The notes: generated by a model not told the origin, from the sequence alone. 64,000 bases of DNA from CAZDVQ01 sp964508975 (GCA_964508975.1 CAZDVQ010000008.1:1-64000), one strand, 5' to 3'; counted from the stretch's first letter, positions 1 to 8,766 are shown. Made by a program: numbers and translations.

Positions 1-54
1 CGCAGCGGCCTGCGCAGTGGAGGGGGTCGACGCGCAGCGGCGGGGGGAGGCGCA
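1..54 (-). repeat. GC-rich intergenic element, partial copy at window edge
   Basis: GC-rich sequence running into the window edge. Read on the minus strand it resembles the head part of the repeat family described for 2023-2137. It is followed at 55-80 by short period-7 sequence (ccaactacgaacta). It lies directly upstream of the M1 peptidase start. Assignment is tentative because only part of the copy is present. Confidence 0.5.
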
Positions 55-81
55 ATCAACTACCAACTACGAACTATACAT

Positions 82-2016
82 ATGAAATACTTCATCTTAC
101 TCCCAACACTCCTGCTGGCCATGCTCAGCACCAAGGCGCAGCATAACCCTTTTACCTGTAAAGACCATAACCACTTGGTCGACATGGAAAAGCATAAGCA
201 TAGCAACCTGACGGCCTTCAAGTCGAATCCTTTGACGGATGACTACAACTTGGTATACAACCGTTGTGATTGGTATGTTGATCCAGCGGTTAACTACATC
301 GAGGGTAAGGTGATGTTTTACTTTATCCCTAAAACCAACGGTTTCAGCACGCTGAACCTTGACCTGCGCAGCAACATGCAGGTCAATAGTGTGCAATACC
401 ACGGGAGCAACTTGACTTTCACCTTGAATGCCAACGATAACCTGGCTATTCAGCTACCCGCTAGCCTTAACGCTGGCCAGCTCGACAGCTTGGAAGTAGA
501 TTATGAAGGCGAACCGACACAGGCAGGCTTTGGCTCGTTCATTACCGACATGCACAACGGTATGCCCGTCATGTGGACCTTGTCGCAGCCCTACGGCGCT
601 AAAACATGGTGGCCTTGCAAACAATCGCTCGATGACAAGATTGACTCAATCGATATCATCGTGCGGACGCCTACCACTTACCGGGTGGCCTCTAACGGGG
701 TGTTGGTCAGCGAAAATATAGGTCAAATTAATACCATCTACCATTGGAAACACCGTTACCCGATTGCGGCTTACCTCGTGGCCATTGCTGCTACTAATTA
801 TGCCTCGTACAGCGATTTCGCACCGCTATCAGGTGGTGGGCAAATAGAGGTGTTGAACTATGTATACCCGGAGTATCTTAGTTTGGCGCAAGCTAGCACG
901 CCTGTGATTGTTGACATCATGACGCTTTTCAACCAACTGTTTGGCGATTACCCTTACAGCGATGAAAAATACGGCCATGCGCAATTTGGATGGGGTGGGG
1001 GCATGGAACACCAAACCATGAGCTTTATGGGTAGTTTTTCCTTCGATCTTCAGGCGCATGAGCTGGCCCACCAATGGTTCGGCAACAAAGTAACCTGCGG
1101 CGCTTGGGAAGACCTTTGGTTAAACGAGGGTTTTGCTACTTACCTCACGGGTTTGAGCTACCAGTACATTGAGACGGCCTGGTGGGATGTGTACAAAAAT
1201 TCTTCTATCGGGTACGTGACCAGTCAGCCAGATGGCTCGGTTTGGGTAAATGATACTACAGACATTAACCGCTTGTTCGACAGTCGTTTAACCTACTACA
1301 AAGGTGCCATGCTTTTGCACATGTTGCGCTGGAAAATGGGCGATACCAACTTTTTTCAAGCCTTACGCAATTACCTGAACGACCCTGACCTCGCTTTCGG
1401 TTATGCCCGCACGATTGATTTACAAGCACATTTAGAGTCCGTTTCAGGCCAAAATTTAACCGAGTTTTTCGATGATTGGTATTACGGCCAGGGGCATCCA
1501 AGTTACACCGTGACATGGAGCAGCAACGGTCCTGGCATCGATATAACCTTGAGCCAGAGCACCAGCCACAACTCGGTCGATTTTTACGAGATGCCTGTAC
1601 CTATCCAAGTGTTTGGCGGCGGGCAAGATTCGCTTTTACGTTTAGACCACAGTTTTTCGGGACAATCGTTCAGCATCAGCTTGCCGTACCAGGTAGATTC
1701 AATCAAATTCGATCCCGAGCGTTGGTTGGTTTGCGCCAACAACCTGGTAGTGGGCACGGAGTCGGTACCTGGCCAAAGCAACTTGTTCAGCCTTCAGCCC
1801 AATCCCGCCGATGAAACGCTACGTGTACTGCAAAGCCAGCAAGTGCCCGCCAGTTTAAACATAGAAATCATGCAGCTCGCAGGCCAGCTGATGTACCAAA
1901 ACAGTTTTAGTCAAGTCCAGCAAGACATTGACATAAGTACCTGGCCATCAGGACTATACTTAGTTAAAGTCAGTATAGATGGGCACACCCAGGTACAAAA
2001 AGTATTGGTGCATTAG
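82..2016 (+). CDS. Secreted M1-family metallopeptidase with T9SS sorting domain
   Basis: Predicted zinc aminopeptidase of the M1 (gluzincin) family, 644 aa, exported and probably delivered to the cell surface or medium by T9SS. The N-terminus (about residues 1-20, ending KAQ) is a signal peptide. Residues 305-310 read GGGMEH, matching the family's G-x-M-E-N substrate-binding loop. The zinc site HELAH lies at 326-330, with the third ligand E349 in WLNEGFATY, the expected HEXXH-x18-E spacing. The last 80 residues (LQPNPADETLRV to the end) form a type A Por-secretion sorting domain. The ATG at 82 gives a complete signal peptide. No operon partner is visible: a GC-rich repeat begins 7 bp after the stop. 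The peptide substrate cannot be inferred. Confidence 0.95.
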   Translation: MKYFILLPTLLLAMLSTKAQHNPFTCKDHNHLVDMEKHKHSNLTAFKSNPLTDDYNLVYNRCDWYVDPAVNYIEGKVMFYFIPKTNGFSTLNLDLRSNMQVNSVQYHGSNLTFTLNANDNLAIQLPASLNAGQLDSLEVDYEGEPTQAGFGSFITDMHNGMPVMWTLSQPYGAKTWWPCKQSLDDKIDSIDIIVRTPTTYRVASNGVLVSENIGQINTIYHWKHRYPIAAYLVAIAATNYASYSDFAPLSGGGQIEVLNYVYPEYLSLAQASTPVIVDIMTLFNQLFGDYPYSDEKYGHAQFGWGGGMEHQTMSFMGSFSFDLQAHELAHQWFGNKVTCGAWEDLWLNEGFATYLTGLSYQYIETAWWDVYKNSSIGYVTSQPDGSVWVNDTTDINRLFDSRLTYYKGAMLLHMLRWKMGDTNFFQALRNYLNDPDLAFGYARTIDLQAHLESVSGQNLTEFFDDWYYGQGHPSYTVTWSSNGPGIDITLSQSTSHNSVDFYEMPVPIQVFGGGQDSLLRLDHSFSGQSFSISLPYQVDSIKFDPERWLVCANNLVVGTESVPGQSNLFSLQPNPADETLRVLQSQQVPASLNIEIMQLAGQLMYQNSFSQVQQDIDISTWPSGLYLVKVSIDGHTQVQKVLVH

Positions 2017-2342
2017 ATTGTATTTTTTTGGGCGCTGCGCCGCATGCGCGGCGCCGGCGTGCTACGCGCTCGCTGTTCGCTCGGCCCTGCGGGCTGTCCG
2101 CTACGCGGCCACGCTTCGCATGCCTAGCGCGGGAACCAAGAACGTTGAACACAGCATTGCCCTTGTTGGCGTCCCCGCCAACAAGCGGTAAAACAGCGCA
2201 AATGATGGGCAAACTTGTACTGCCGTTGGCGGGGACGCCAACAGCGGCAAGGTGTGTATTAGTTCTTTGTACATTCCGTTACAGATAGTAGTCCTGCTCA
2301 GCTCAGCGCTATTATTAACCCAATCCTAAACTCTTATAATTC
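2017..2342. other. Intergenic stretch without a gene
   Basis: Holds a GC-rich element (2023-2137), then two related short palindromes, GTTGGCGTCCCCGCCAAC at 2165-2182 and GTTGGCGGGGACGCCAAC at 2225-2242. They are reverse complements of each other and each is nearly self-complementary, so either local or long-range pairing is possible. ORFs here have the biased composition of the repeat and no recognisable protein. Confidence 0.7.
2023..2137 (+). repeat. GC-rich hairpin element, copy A
   Basis: Reference copy of a family with about 17 members in this window. The head is a T-run followed by GGGCG (2030 onward), then short hairpins (such as CTGCGCCGCATGCGCGGCG), a central module like CGCTCGCTGTTCGCTCGG, further hairpin arms, and a tail like GCATGCCTAGCGCGGG. 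It begins 7 bp after the peptidase stop, in the same orientation. The family is recognised by comparing copies within the window; its function is unknown. Confidence 0.8.
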
Positions 2343-2876
2343 ATGCCAACCTTATCCCTTTTCATTGCTTCAAGTCTTGATGGTTATATCGCCAAGCCCA
2401 ATGACGACCTCAGCTTTTTGAAAATCGTTGAACGAGAAGGCGAAGACTATGGCTATGCGGCTTTTACCGCCAATATCGACGCGATAATCCTAGGCCGTAA
2501 GACCTATGATTACGTGGTAAAGGCTATCGGTGCAGGCCATTATGAAAATGGAGCCAAAGATGTGTACGTCATTACTCGAACCGAAAGGCCAAGTGTAGGA
2601 AAAACCACTTTTTACACTGGACCATTAACTGATTTGGTCCAACACCTAAAACTTGAAAATAAGCAAAACATCTATTGCGATGGCGGTGCCGAAATTATTC
2701 ATGAACTACTGCAACACGATTTAATCGACGAGTTCATCATTTCAGTTATCCCGGTTTTATTGGGCCAAGGTACGCGCTTATTTAAAGACAATAGACCAGA
2801 ACAAAGCCTTCAACTGCTGAAGGCAACATCATTTGAATCTGGACTCGTACAGTTGCATTATAAAAGAACGAGGTAG
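2343..2876 (+). CDS. Dihydrofolate reductase family protein (RibD C-terminal-like)
   Basis: A 177-aa single-domain protein of the DHFR/RibD_C superfamily, probably a cytoplasmic NAD(P)H-dependent reductase. Motifs: FIASSLDGYIA near the N-terminus, AIILGRKTYDYV around residue 50 (nucleotide-binding region), and YCDGGAEIIHELL around residue 110, typical of the YyaP/YwjB-like branch. It is not the canonical FolA, which has a different active-site layout, so the substrate is uncertain. The ATG at 2343 opens directly into the conserved first strand (PTLSLFIASSLDG). It stands alone, between two GC-rich repeat copies. Its position near riboflavin synthase is probably coincidental, since the two genes are convergent. 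Confidence 0.9.
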   Translation: MPTLSLFIASSLDGYIAKPNDDLSFLKIVEREGEDYGYAAFTANIDAIILGRKTYDYVVKAIGAGHYENGAKDVYVITRTERPSVGKTTFYTGPLTDLVQHLKLENKQNIYCDGGAEIIHELLQHDLIDEFIISVIPVLLGQGTRLFKDNRPEQSLQLLKATSFESGLVQLHYKRTR

Positions 2877-2929
2877 GGCAGAACAGCAGCAAGACTTTCC
2901 TTCATGTTTTAATTGAAAGTAGCCGCTTG

Positions 2930-3044
2930 CCCGCGTTAGGCATGCGTAGCGTGGCCGCATCGCGGCCAGTGCCGTAGGCACCGAGCGAACAGCGAGCGCG
3001 GAGCACGCCGGCGACGCGCATGCGGCGCAACGCCCCCCAAAAAA
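2930..3044 (-). repeat. GC-rich hairpin element, copy B
   Basis: On the minus strand it is nearly collinear with copy A: head TTTTTTGGGGGGCG, CGCATGCGCG palindrome, CGCTCGCTGTTCGCTCGG centre, tail GCATGCCTAACGCGGG. Where A has CCCTGCGGGC, B has TGCCTACGGCA, so an arm has changed sequence on both sides but kept its pairing. It lies downstream of ribE in ribE's orientation. Confidence 0.8.
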
Positions 3045-3154
3045 TGGGTTAAAATGGGGGAAGATTGGTTAAGCTGGGTGAAATGGGTTAAGATGGTATA
3101 AAATGGGTGAAATGGGGTATTGTTTCATCAACTTTCACCTATTTTCACCAACTT
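3045..3154. repeat. Low-complexity repeat with inverted half
   Basis: Imperfect tandem units of the type AAAATGGGT / GGTGAAATGGG (3045-3120) are followed by the complementary type (TTTCACC units, 3125-3160), so the stretch can fold back on itself. It lies beside the head of GC-rich copy B and just downstream of ribE. It may act as a bidirectional 3' structure between the convergent genes; no classical terminator was seen. Confidence 0.6.
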
Positions 3155-3745
3155 TCACCCCAAACTGGCCAAATGCTTCGCAATATACTTGCCCAGGATA
3201 TCAAACTCGATGTTGACTTTTTGGCCTACTTTCAACTGTTTGAAGCTGGTATGCTCGAAAGTGTAGGGGATAATGGCCACCGAGAAGCTGTTGAGGCTGG
3301 GTTGAACCACCGTTAAACTCACACCGTTGATACACACAGAGCCTTTATCAACCAGCATTTTATGATAGGTCTCGTTGAACTCAAAATGGAAGGCCCAGCT
3401 CCCGTTTTCATCCTTGCGGGTGATGCAGGTGGCTGTATCATCCACATGGCCTTGAACCATGTGGCCATCAAGGCGAGCACCCATCATCATGGCACGTTCT
3501 AGGTTTACGAGGCTACCTACTTGCCAGCCCGACAAATTGCTGCGCTGCAAGGTCTCGGCCACTGCCGTAACCTGGTGTATATCGCCATCCAGGGCTGTTA
3601 CGGTGAGGCAAACACCATCGTGGGCCACACTTTGGTCCACCTTCAACTGATCGGAAATGCTGGATTGAATCTTAAAATGTATGTTGCTGCCCTCCTGTGC
3701 CACGCCAACAATTTGGCCGAGGGTCTCGATAATGCCTGTAAACAT
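3155..3745 (-). CDS. ribE: Riboflavin synthase, alpha chain
   Basis: Catalyses dismutation of two 6,7-dimethyl-8-ribityllumazine molecules to riboflavin, the last step of riboflavin synthesis in the cytoplasm. The 196-aa protein begins MFTGIIE, diagnostic for the family, and contains two lumazine-binding barrels (about residues 1-95 and 96-190). Each has the GV(C/S)LTV strand: HDGVCLTV in the first and INGVSLTV in the second. The ATG lies 9 bp downstream of the ABA4-like gene, which is 9 bp downstream of nadC, so all three are probably one transcript. No FMN riboswitch was recognised. Length is slightly below the usual 200-215 aa. Confidence 0.96.
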   Translation of the reverse strand: MFTGIIETLGQIVGVAQEGSNIHFKIQSSISDQLKVDQSVAHDGVCLTVTALDGDIHQVTAVAETLQRSNLSGWQVGSLVNLERAMMMGARLDGHMVQGHVDDTATCITRKDENGSWAFHFEFNETYHKMLVDKGSVCINGVSLTVVQPSLNSFSVAIIPYTFEHTSFKQLKVGQKVNIEFDILGKYIAKHLASLG

Positions 3746-3754
3746 AAGTGTTGC

Positions 3755-4180
3755 TTAAACGATAAATTTTCGGGTGTGGTAATAACGCAAAAGCCAGTAG
3801 CAGAGCCATCCGATAGGGCCCAGCAAAAAGGTAAGCAATAAACACGGAACCAGCTGCCAATGTTTAATACCCAAGTTATGCGAATCCTTGAGTTCCCAGC
3901 TACCCACCAGTAAATCGAATGCTAGGTAATGAATCCAACCCACTAACAAGAGCGTGTCGTTGCTGAACAAGGCTTTTAGATCATCGAACGAATCAAAGCC
4001 GCCTTTTAAACCCTCAAAGTTATTGATCACCAGCCATAAGTAGCTGAGCGAGAGGATGAAAGGTATGGAATACGAATAAATGACTTTTTTGGTGAAGTGC
4101 CAATTTGGTAGTATCAGCATGAGTAACCAAGGCAGCAACACGATGGTGTTGAGCGCCTTAAACATTAAATCTAGGTTCAT
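3755..4180 (-). CDS. ABA4-like (DUF4281) membrane protein
   Basis: A 141-aa integral membrane protein with about four hydrophobic segments. The signature GWIHYLAFDLLVG (about residues 80-92) and the C-terminal LLTFLLGPIGWLCYWLLR (about 115-132) match the ABA4-like/DUF4281 family as I recall it; a plant member is linked to neoxanthin synthesis. Most bacterial members have no assigned role, so no reaction is claimed. The gene lies between nadC (9-bp gap) and ribE (9-bp gap), implying co-transcription. A carotenoid-related role would be odd in an NAD/riboflavin operon, and no carotenoid gene is in the window. Confidence 0.8.
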   Translation of the reverse strand: MNLDLMFKALNTIVLLPWLLMLILPNWHFTKKVIYSYSIPFILSLSYLWLVINNFEGLKGGFDSFDDLKALFSNDTLLLVGWIHYLAFDLLVGSWELKDSHNLGIKHWQLVPCLLLTFLLGPIGWLCYWLLRYYHTRKFIV

Positions 4181-4189
4181 AGCTGATGG

Positions 4190-5065
4190 TTAAAATGATT
4201 TGACGTATTTGAGGCTCATATCGAGGCTGTAGAAAGAATGTGTCAGTGCACCAGAAGAAACGAAGTTCACGCCTGTTTCGGCATAAGCCCTGATGGTATC
4301 CAAGGTGATACCACCTGAGGCTTCGGTTTCAAATCGGCCAGCCACGGTGTCCACAGCTGTTTTCAAGCTGGGTACATCAAAGTTATCGAGCATGATACGG
4401 TTTACACGACCAAATTGTAGCACTTCTTCCAACTCGGCCATGTTGCGTACCTCCACGGTGATTTCCAGCTGGATGCCTTGTGCTTGCATGTAAGCATGCG
4501 CCCGCTCGATGGCCTTGGATAGCCCGCCGCTAAAATCGGTGTGGTTATCTTTGATCATGATACGATCATACAAACCTTCGCGATAGTTGGTGCCTCCGCC
4601 AATGCGTACAGCCCATTTCTCGATAAAGCGGAAGAGTGGGGTAGTCTTGCGGGTATCTAGCAACTGACATGGCAAATCGGCAATCTGGCTAGTAAATTGG
4701 TTGGTCAAGGTCGCGATGCCGCTCATGCGTTGCATGCAGTTCAGCACGAGGCGTTCGGCTTTCAGGATCGCTTGGCTATCGGCCTCCACGTAAAAGGCTA
4801 CATCGCCATGTTTCACGGCTGTTCCATCCTCAATACGCTTGTGGAAAACGCTGTAAGGGTCAACGTATTTAAATATTTTCTCGGCCAGTGCCACGCCAGC
4901 GATGATACCATCATCTTTGACCAACAAACGGGCTTTGCCAGGGCTGTTCACGGGCACGCAGGCCAGCGAGGTGTGATCGCCCTCGTGTACATCTTCAAAC
5001 AGGCCGTCGGCTATAAATTTGAGCAGTTTCTCGTCGTTGATTCGTGTCATAGATTTGGATTTCAT
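4190..5065 (-). CDS. nadC: Nicotinate-nucleotide pyrophosphorylase (carboxylating)
   Basis: Quinolinate phosphoribosyltransferase: makes nicotinate mononucleotide from quinolinate and PRPP in de novo NAD synthesis. The 291-aa length is normal. Diagnostic stretches are LDTRKTTPLFRFIEKWAV and RIGGGTNYREGLYDRIMIKDNH in the middle, EVEVRN-type TVEVRNMAELEE, IMLDNF, and EASGGI near the C-terminus. Two starts are possible, ATG at 5065 and ATG at 5050 (MTRINDEK); the longer is given, but the shorter fits typical family N-termini equally well. It is the first gene of the nadC/ABA4-like/ribE operon and is divergent from the D-Ala ligase gene across about 70 bp. Confidence 0.96.
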   Translation of the reverse strand: MKSKSMTRINDEKLLKFIADGLFEDVHEGDHTSLACVPVNSPGKARLLVKDDGIIAGVALAEKIFKYVDPYSVFHKRIEDGTAVKHGDVAFYVEADSQAILKAERLVLNCMQRMSGIATLTNQFTSQIADLPCQLLDTRKTTPLFRFIEKWAVRIGGGTNYREGLYDRIMIKDNHTDFSGGLSKAIERAHAYMQAQGIQLEITVEVRNMAELEEVLQFGRVNRIMLDNFDVPSLKTAVDTVAGRFETEASGGITLDTIRAYAETGVNFVSSGALTHSFYSLDMSLKYVKSF

Positions 5066-5071
5066 TTAGCG

Positions 5072-5079
5072 CGAAGGTA
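5072..5079 (-). promoter_or_regulatory. Possible -7 box for the nadC operon
   Basis: The minus strand reads TACCTTCG, one mismatch from the Bacteroidota -7 consensus TAnnTTTG, 7 bp upstream of the nadC start. A clear -33 box is not evident. Weak call. Confidence 0.35.
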
Positions 5080-5101
5080 AGTAATACTGATATAAAAAAT
5101 G

Positions 5102-5109
5102 TATCTTTG
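5102..5109 (+). promoter_or_regulatory. -7 promoter box for the Ddl-fusion gene
   Basis: TATCTTTG followed by C is a perfect match to the Bacteroidota -7 element TAnnTTTG, 26 bp upstream of the GTG start. No good -33 TTTG lies at the usual 19-21 bp spacing. Confidence 0.65.
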
Positions 5110-5135
5110 CCCGCTTAAATCCGAAAACTACAACA

Positions 5136-7838
5136 GTGATAAAAGTAGGTATTTTCTTTGGAGGCCCTTCCCGCGAAAGGGAGATTTCTTTTGCCGGCGG
5201 AAGGACTGTTTTCGACAACCTCGACAAGGCTTTGTTCGAGGCTGTACCCATTTTTGTAGATAGCCAACGCCGCTTGATTTTGCTCGATTGGCCTTTTGTT
5301 TACAAGGGTACTATCCGCGATTTTTACCCACCTGTCAAGTTCCTGCCTGATGCCAACAGCCCTTTCCAAATTTACGTGGAAAGCTTGCAGCACTTGAACC
5401 CAGCACAGGAATACGATATGCTCTCCACCGTGGGCCAACCCATCCAGTTTGCCGATTTGTCGAAGCACATCGACTTTGCCTTCTTGGCCCTACACGGCAG
5501 TTTTGGCGAAGACGGCCAAATCCAAGGTTTACTCGAGTCGCTACAAATCCCTTATACTGGCTCGGGTATTCGGGCTTGTAGTATCGGTATCGACAAGGTT
5601 TTCCAGAAAAAGATGATGGAAAGCGCTGGTTTCAACACGCCACCCATGTTGGTTTTTAGCCGCAAACAATGGCATGCCCTCAACTATGGTCTTTCCGGCG
5701 ATTGGTACGAGGAACTCTTGGCCAAGGTAGGGCCACATTTCGTGGTGCGCCCCGCCAACCAAGGCTCATCCATCGGCGTAAAAATTTTGAAAAACGATAG
5801 CAAGGAACACGCGGTGCAAGCCATCAACCGGGCTTTCTTCCTCGATCAAGTACATGCCCAACAATGGCAAGCATTTGATACCGAGGCGAAATACCAGTTT
5901 GTACGCGATATAACCGATATCCGCCACGGCGTAGGCTTCCCCATGACCATCATGGAATTAGGCCAACTAATTTACATGCCCGAGCAGTTGATTGAAGTCC
6001 TCGACCAACACCTAGGTCAAAGCCACGAGCTTTTGACCATGGAAAGCTTGAACAGCGAGCAATTTATCATTGCTGAAGGTTTTATCAAAGGCAGGGAATT
6101 CAGTTGTATCGTGGTGCGCAACGCCGATGGGCAGGCCACTGCTTTGCCACCTACCGAAATTATCAAGGGCGATGAATTGTTCGATTATCGCTCTAAATAC
6201 CTTGCTGGTTTGTCGCGGAAGGAAACTCCTATCCGACTGGAAACCAAGCAAATCAATGAAATCCGTAAGGCTTGCGAAAAACTTTACAGCTTCTTGGGTT
6301 TTGGTACTTATGCCCGTATTGATGGCTTTATCCAAGAAGATGGCAGCATCTTTTTGAATGACCCCAACACCACCTCAGGTATGTTGCCTTCGTCGTTCTT
6401 CTTCCACCAAGCAGCTGAAATTGGCCTTAACGCTTCACAGTTTTTGACCTACATCATCCACGCTTCTTTGCATGAAAGGATTGAAGCTTCTTGCGAGCTG
6501 GGCTTGTACGATAAACTCCTCGCTGAGTTGGAACTACTACTGGCCAATCGTGCCACGAAAACAGGCGTGAAAAAGAAAATAGCGGTTATCCTCGGTGGAT
6601 ATTCCTCCGAGCGGCACATCTCGGTTGAAAGTGGTCGCAATATCTTTGAAAAACTCTCTAGCTCAAACGCTTACGAGCCTATTCCGGTATTCCTGACCGG
6701 GGATGGAAATAGCCACCAACTCTTCCAAATTCCGATTAACCTGCTGTTCAAGGACAATGCCGACGATATCCGCGACAAGGTGTTCAACTATCGCAAACAC
6801 GATGTCATCGAGCAGGTTAAACAGGAATGTTCGGCCCTCACACATAAATTTGCTTCTGCCGATGTGGTTTTTGAACCCCGCGAGCTAAGCTATGACCAAC
6901 TCGCCCAGATGGTCGATGGCGTGTTCATTGCACTCCACGGTCGCCCCGGCGAAGATGGCGAGGTGCAATCTAAACTGGAATCCCTGGGTGTGCCCTTCAA
7001 TGGTTCGCAGCATGATTCTTCATCCATCACCATCAACAAGTATCAAACCTTGCAGACCTTGCGGGAGCATGGTTTCACGGTGACCGACCAATGGTTGGTA
7101 CAAGAGGATGATTTTAACGCCAACCCTGAAGCCGCCCTCGACAAAGCGGAACAATTATTGCCATACCCGCTCATTGCTAAACCCGTTGACGATGGTTGTA
7201 GCTCGGCCGTGAAGAAAATCCATGACCGCGAGCAACTCCGTTACTTCTTGCAAGCCATCTTCCGCCCGGAAGAGGAGATGCCCGAAAGCCTTGAACAAGC
7301 CCTCAAGTTAAAACCTAAAGAGGAGTTCCCGCGCAAAAAAGTAGCCTTGCTCGAAAAGCTTATCGATAAAGCTGGCGCAAGCCGTTTCTTGGAAATTACC
7401 GGTGGTTTACTCACCCATTTCAGAGATGGCCAGGTTGAATACGAGGTTTTCGAACCTTCTGAAGCCTTGGCTGGCGGTGAAGTGCTTTCGTTGGAGGAAA
7501 AATTCTTAGCTGGTGAAGGCCAGAACATTACCCCTGCGCGTTTCACGGCCAACAACGATCCTGCCACGCATGCCATCATTTCTAAACAGGTGCGCGATAC
7601 CTTGCTCCATGCAGCTAAAGTGCTGAAAGTCACTGGTTATGCTCGTATCGATGCCTTCGTGCGTATCTATGATAATAACCGTGCAGAGACCATCATCATC
7701 GAGGTGAATTCGCTGCCTGGTATGACCCCGGCCACTTGTATTTTTCACCAGTCGGCAATCAATGGGTACAAACCTTATGATTTTATCGACAAAATTCTCA
7801 ACTTTGGCTTTCAAAGAGAAGCCTCACACCGCTCCTAA
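5136..7838 (+). CDS. ddl: Tandem (two-unit) D-alanine--D-alanine ligase
   Basis: An ATP-grasp protein of 900 aa with two complete Ddl-like units, about residues 1-455 and 478-900; ordinary Ddl has about 300-370 aa. Unit 1 has FGGPSREREIS, NQGSSIGVKIL, FDYRSKY and ARIDGF, ending in NDPNTTSGM. Unit 2 has LGGYSSERHIS, DDGCSSAVKKI, EEKFLAGEGQNITPA and ARIDAF, ending in IIEVNSLPGMTP (E at about 856), close to the classical metal-binding end. In unit 1 the matching Glu is Asp and PGMT is SGML. Known role of the family: makes the D-Ala-D-Ala dipeptide for peptidoglycan in the cytoplasm. The start is GTG. The PASTA gene follows after 18 bp, consistent with a cell-wall operon. Whether both units are active is unknown. 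Confidence 0.9.
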   Translation: MIKVGIFFGGPSREREISFAGGRTVFDNLDKALFEAVPIFVDSQRRLILLDWPFVYKGTIRDFYPPVKFLPDANSPFQIYVESLQHLNPAQEYDMLSTVGQPIQFADLSKHIDFAFLALHGSFGEDGQIQGLLESLQIPYTGSGIRACSIGIDKVFQKKMMESAGFNTPPMLVFSRKQWHALNYGLSGDWYEELLAKVGPHFVVRPANQGSSIGVKILKNDSKEHAVQAINRAFFLDQVHAQQWQAFDTEAKYQFVRDITDIRHGVGFPMTIMELGQLIYMPEQLIEVLDQHLGQSHELLTMESLNSEQFIIAEGFIKGREFSCIVVRNADGQATALPPTEIIKGDELFDYRSKYLAGLSRKETPIRLETKQINEIRKACEKLYSFLGFGTYARIDGFIQEDGSIFLNDPNTTSGMLPSSFFFHQAAEIGLNASQFLTYIIHASLHERIEASCELGLYDKLLAELELLLANRATKTGVKKKIAVILGGYSSERHISVESGRNIFEKLSSSNAYEPIPVFLTGDGNSHQLFQIPINLLFKDNADDIRDKVFNYRKHDVIEQVKQECSALTHKFASADVVFEPRELSYDQLAQMVDGVFIALHGRPGEDGEVQSKLESLGVPFNGSQHDSSSITINKYQTLQTLREHGFTVTDQWLVQEDDFNANPEAALDKAEQLLPYPLIAKPVDDGCSSAVKKIHDREQLRYFLQAIFRPEEEMPESLEQALKLKPKEEFPRKKVALLEKLIDKAGASRFLEITGGLLTHFRDGQVEYEVFEPSEALAGGEVLSLEEKFLAGEGQNITPARFTANNDPATHAIISKQVRDTLLHAAKVLKVTGYARIDAFVRIYDNNRAETIIIEVNSLPGMTPATCIFHQSAINGYKPYDFIDKILNFGFQREASHRS

Positions 7839-7856
7839 ACCCCAATTGCCCATTTT

Positions 7857-8750
7857 ATGGCCTCTAGTATCAAGGATAAATTTTTCAGTTTCTTGTCAAA
7901 AGCTCGTTTTGCCCTAGGCGAGACGCTTTCTTTCATGAAAACTACCGCATTTTGGAAGAATTTCGGCGCATTAGTCATTCTGGTGGCCATTTTCTTTACC
8001 ATCATGTTCCGTTTTTTGGGTTGCTACACCCACCACGGCGAGTCTGTTAGCGTACCGAACCTCGTTGGTATGGAATATAAACAAGCCAAAAAACTCTTGA
8101 GCAACCGCAAACTTAAAATCGTGTTGTCCGACTCGCTTTACGTCAAAGGTGCCAAACCCGGTACCATCGTTTCGCAATCACCCGGCGAGGACGAGAAGGT
8201 TAAACGCAGCCGTAAAGTATATGTTACCGTTAGCACGTTCATGCCGAAATTGCGCACCGTGAGCTCTGATTTGATTGGCCGAAGCCGCAAGGTAGTCCGT
8301 CAATTCTTGGAGAGCGAAGGCTTTGTGGTGGTGAATGAAGTTCCCGTATTAGGCGACTTGAGCAAGGTGGGCATCGTTGAAAAAATTGAATTCGACGGCA
8401 AAATCCTCTTCGATTACAACAAGCACTACGCCGAGCGCAAGCGCACAGGCAAAAACATCGAAAAGGAACTGTACGAAGGCTCGCAAATCACCATACACTT
8501 TATCCAAGGCCCTGGCGAAGAAAAAGCCATCCCCGATGTGCTTGGCATGGACTACGAGTCGGCCAAGTTCACCATTCTCGGCAACGACCTCAACCTCGGT
8601 TCGGTCATCGTTACAGGCATCATCAAGGACTCTTCAGCGGCGGTGGTGTACAAGCAGTATCCAATGCCTGACGAGTTCGCTCGCATCCGCACCGGTGAGG
8701 CCGTAGACATATGGATTTCTGAAGAGCCTATCGCTCCGGAAACCGAGTAA
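7857..8750 (+). CDS. Membrane-anchored PASTA-domain protein
   Basis: A 297-aa protein with a short cytoplasmic N-terminus, one transmembrane helix (about residues 36-57) and three periplasmic PASTA modules (about 62-128, 130-215, 218-290). Recognisable pieces are VSVPNLVGMEYKQAKKLL, GTIVSQSPGEDEKVKRS and AIPDVLGMDYESAKFTIL. PASTA modules bind peptidoglycan fragments or beta-lactams in better-known proteins (PBPs, Ser/Thr kinases). Here there is no kinase or transpeptidase domain, so a wall-sensing or scaffolding role is inferred. It follows the Ddl fusion by 18 bp on the same strand, probably in one transcript. A GC-rich element begins 16 bp after the stop. Confidence 0.92.
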   Translation: MASSIKDKFFSFLSKARFALGETLSFMKTTAFWKNFGALVILVAIFFTIMFRFLGCYTHHGESVSVPNLVGMEYKQAKKLLSNRKLKIVLSDSLYVKGAKPGTIVSQSPGEDEKVKRSRKVYVTVSTFMPKLRTVSSDLIGRSRKVVRQFLESEGFVVVNEVPVLGDLSKVGIVEKIEFDGKILFDYNKHYAERKRTGKNIEKELYEGSQITIHFIQGPGEEKAIPDVLGMDYESAKFTILGNDLNLGSVIVTGIIKDSSAAVVYKQYPMPDEFARIRTGEAVDIWISEEPIAPETE

Positions 8751-8766
8751 GCGTTTTTGAGGAGAT

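Noticed and set aside
2028..2288. Arginine/alanine-rich ORFs in the GC-rich repeats
   Set aside because: They overlap on both strands, have no family features, and merely reflect the composition of the repeat.
3746..5135. FMN or other riboswitch ahead of the nadC/ribE operon
   Set aside because: Only about 70 bp separate nadC from the divergent ligase gene, and no FMN-element landmarks are visible.
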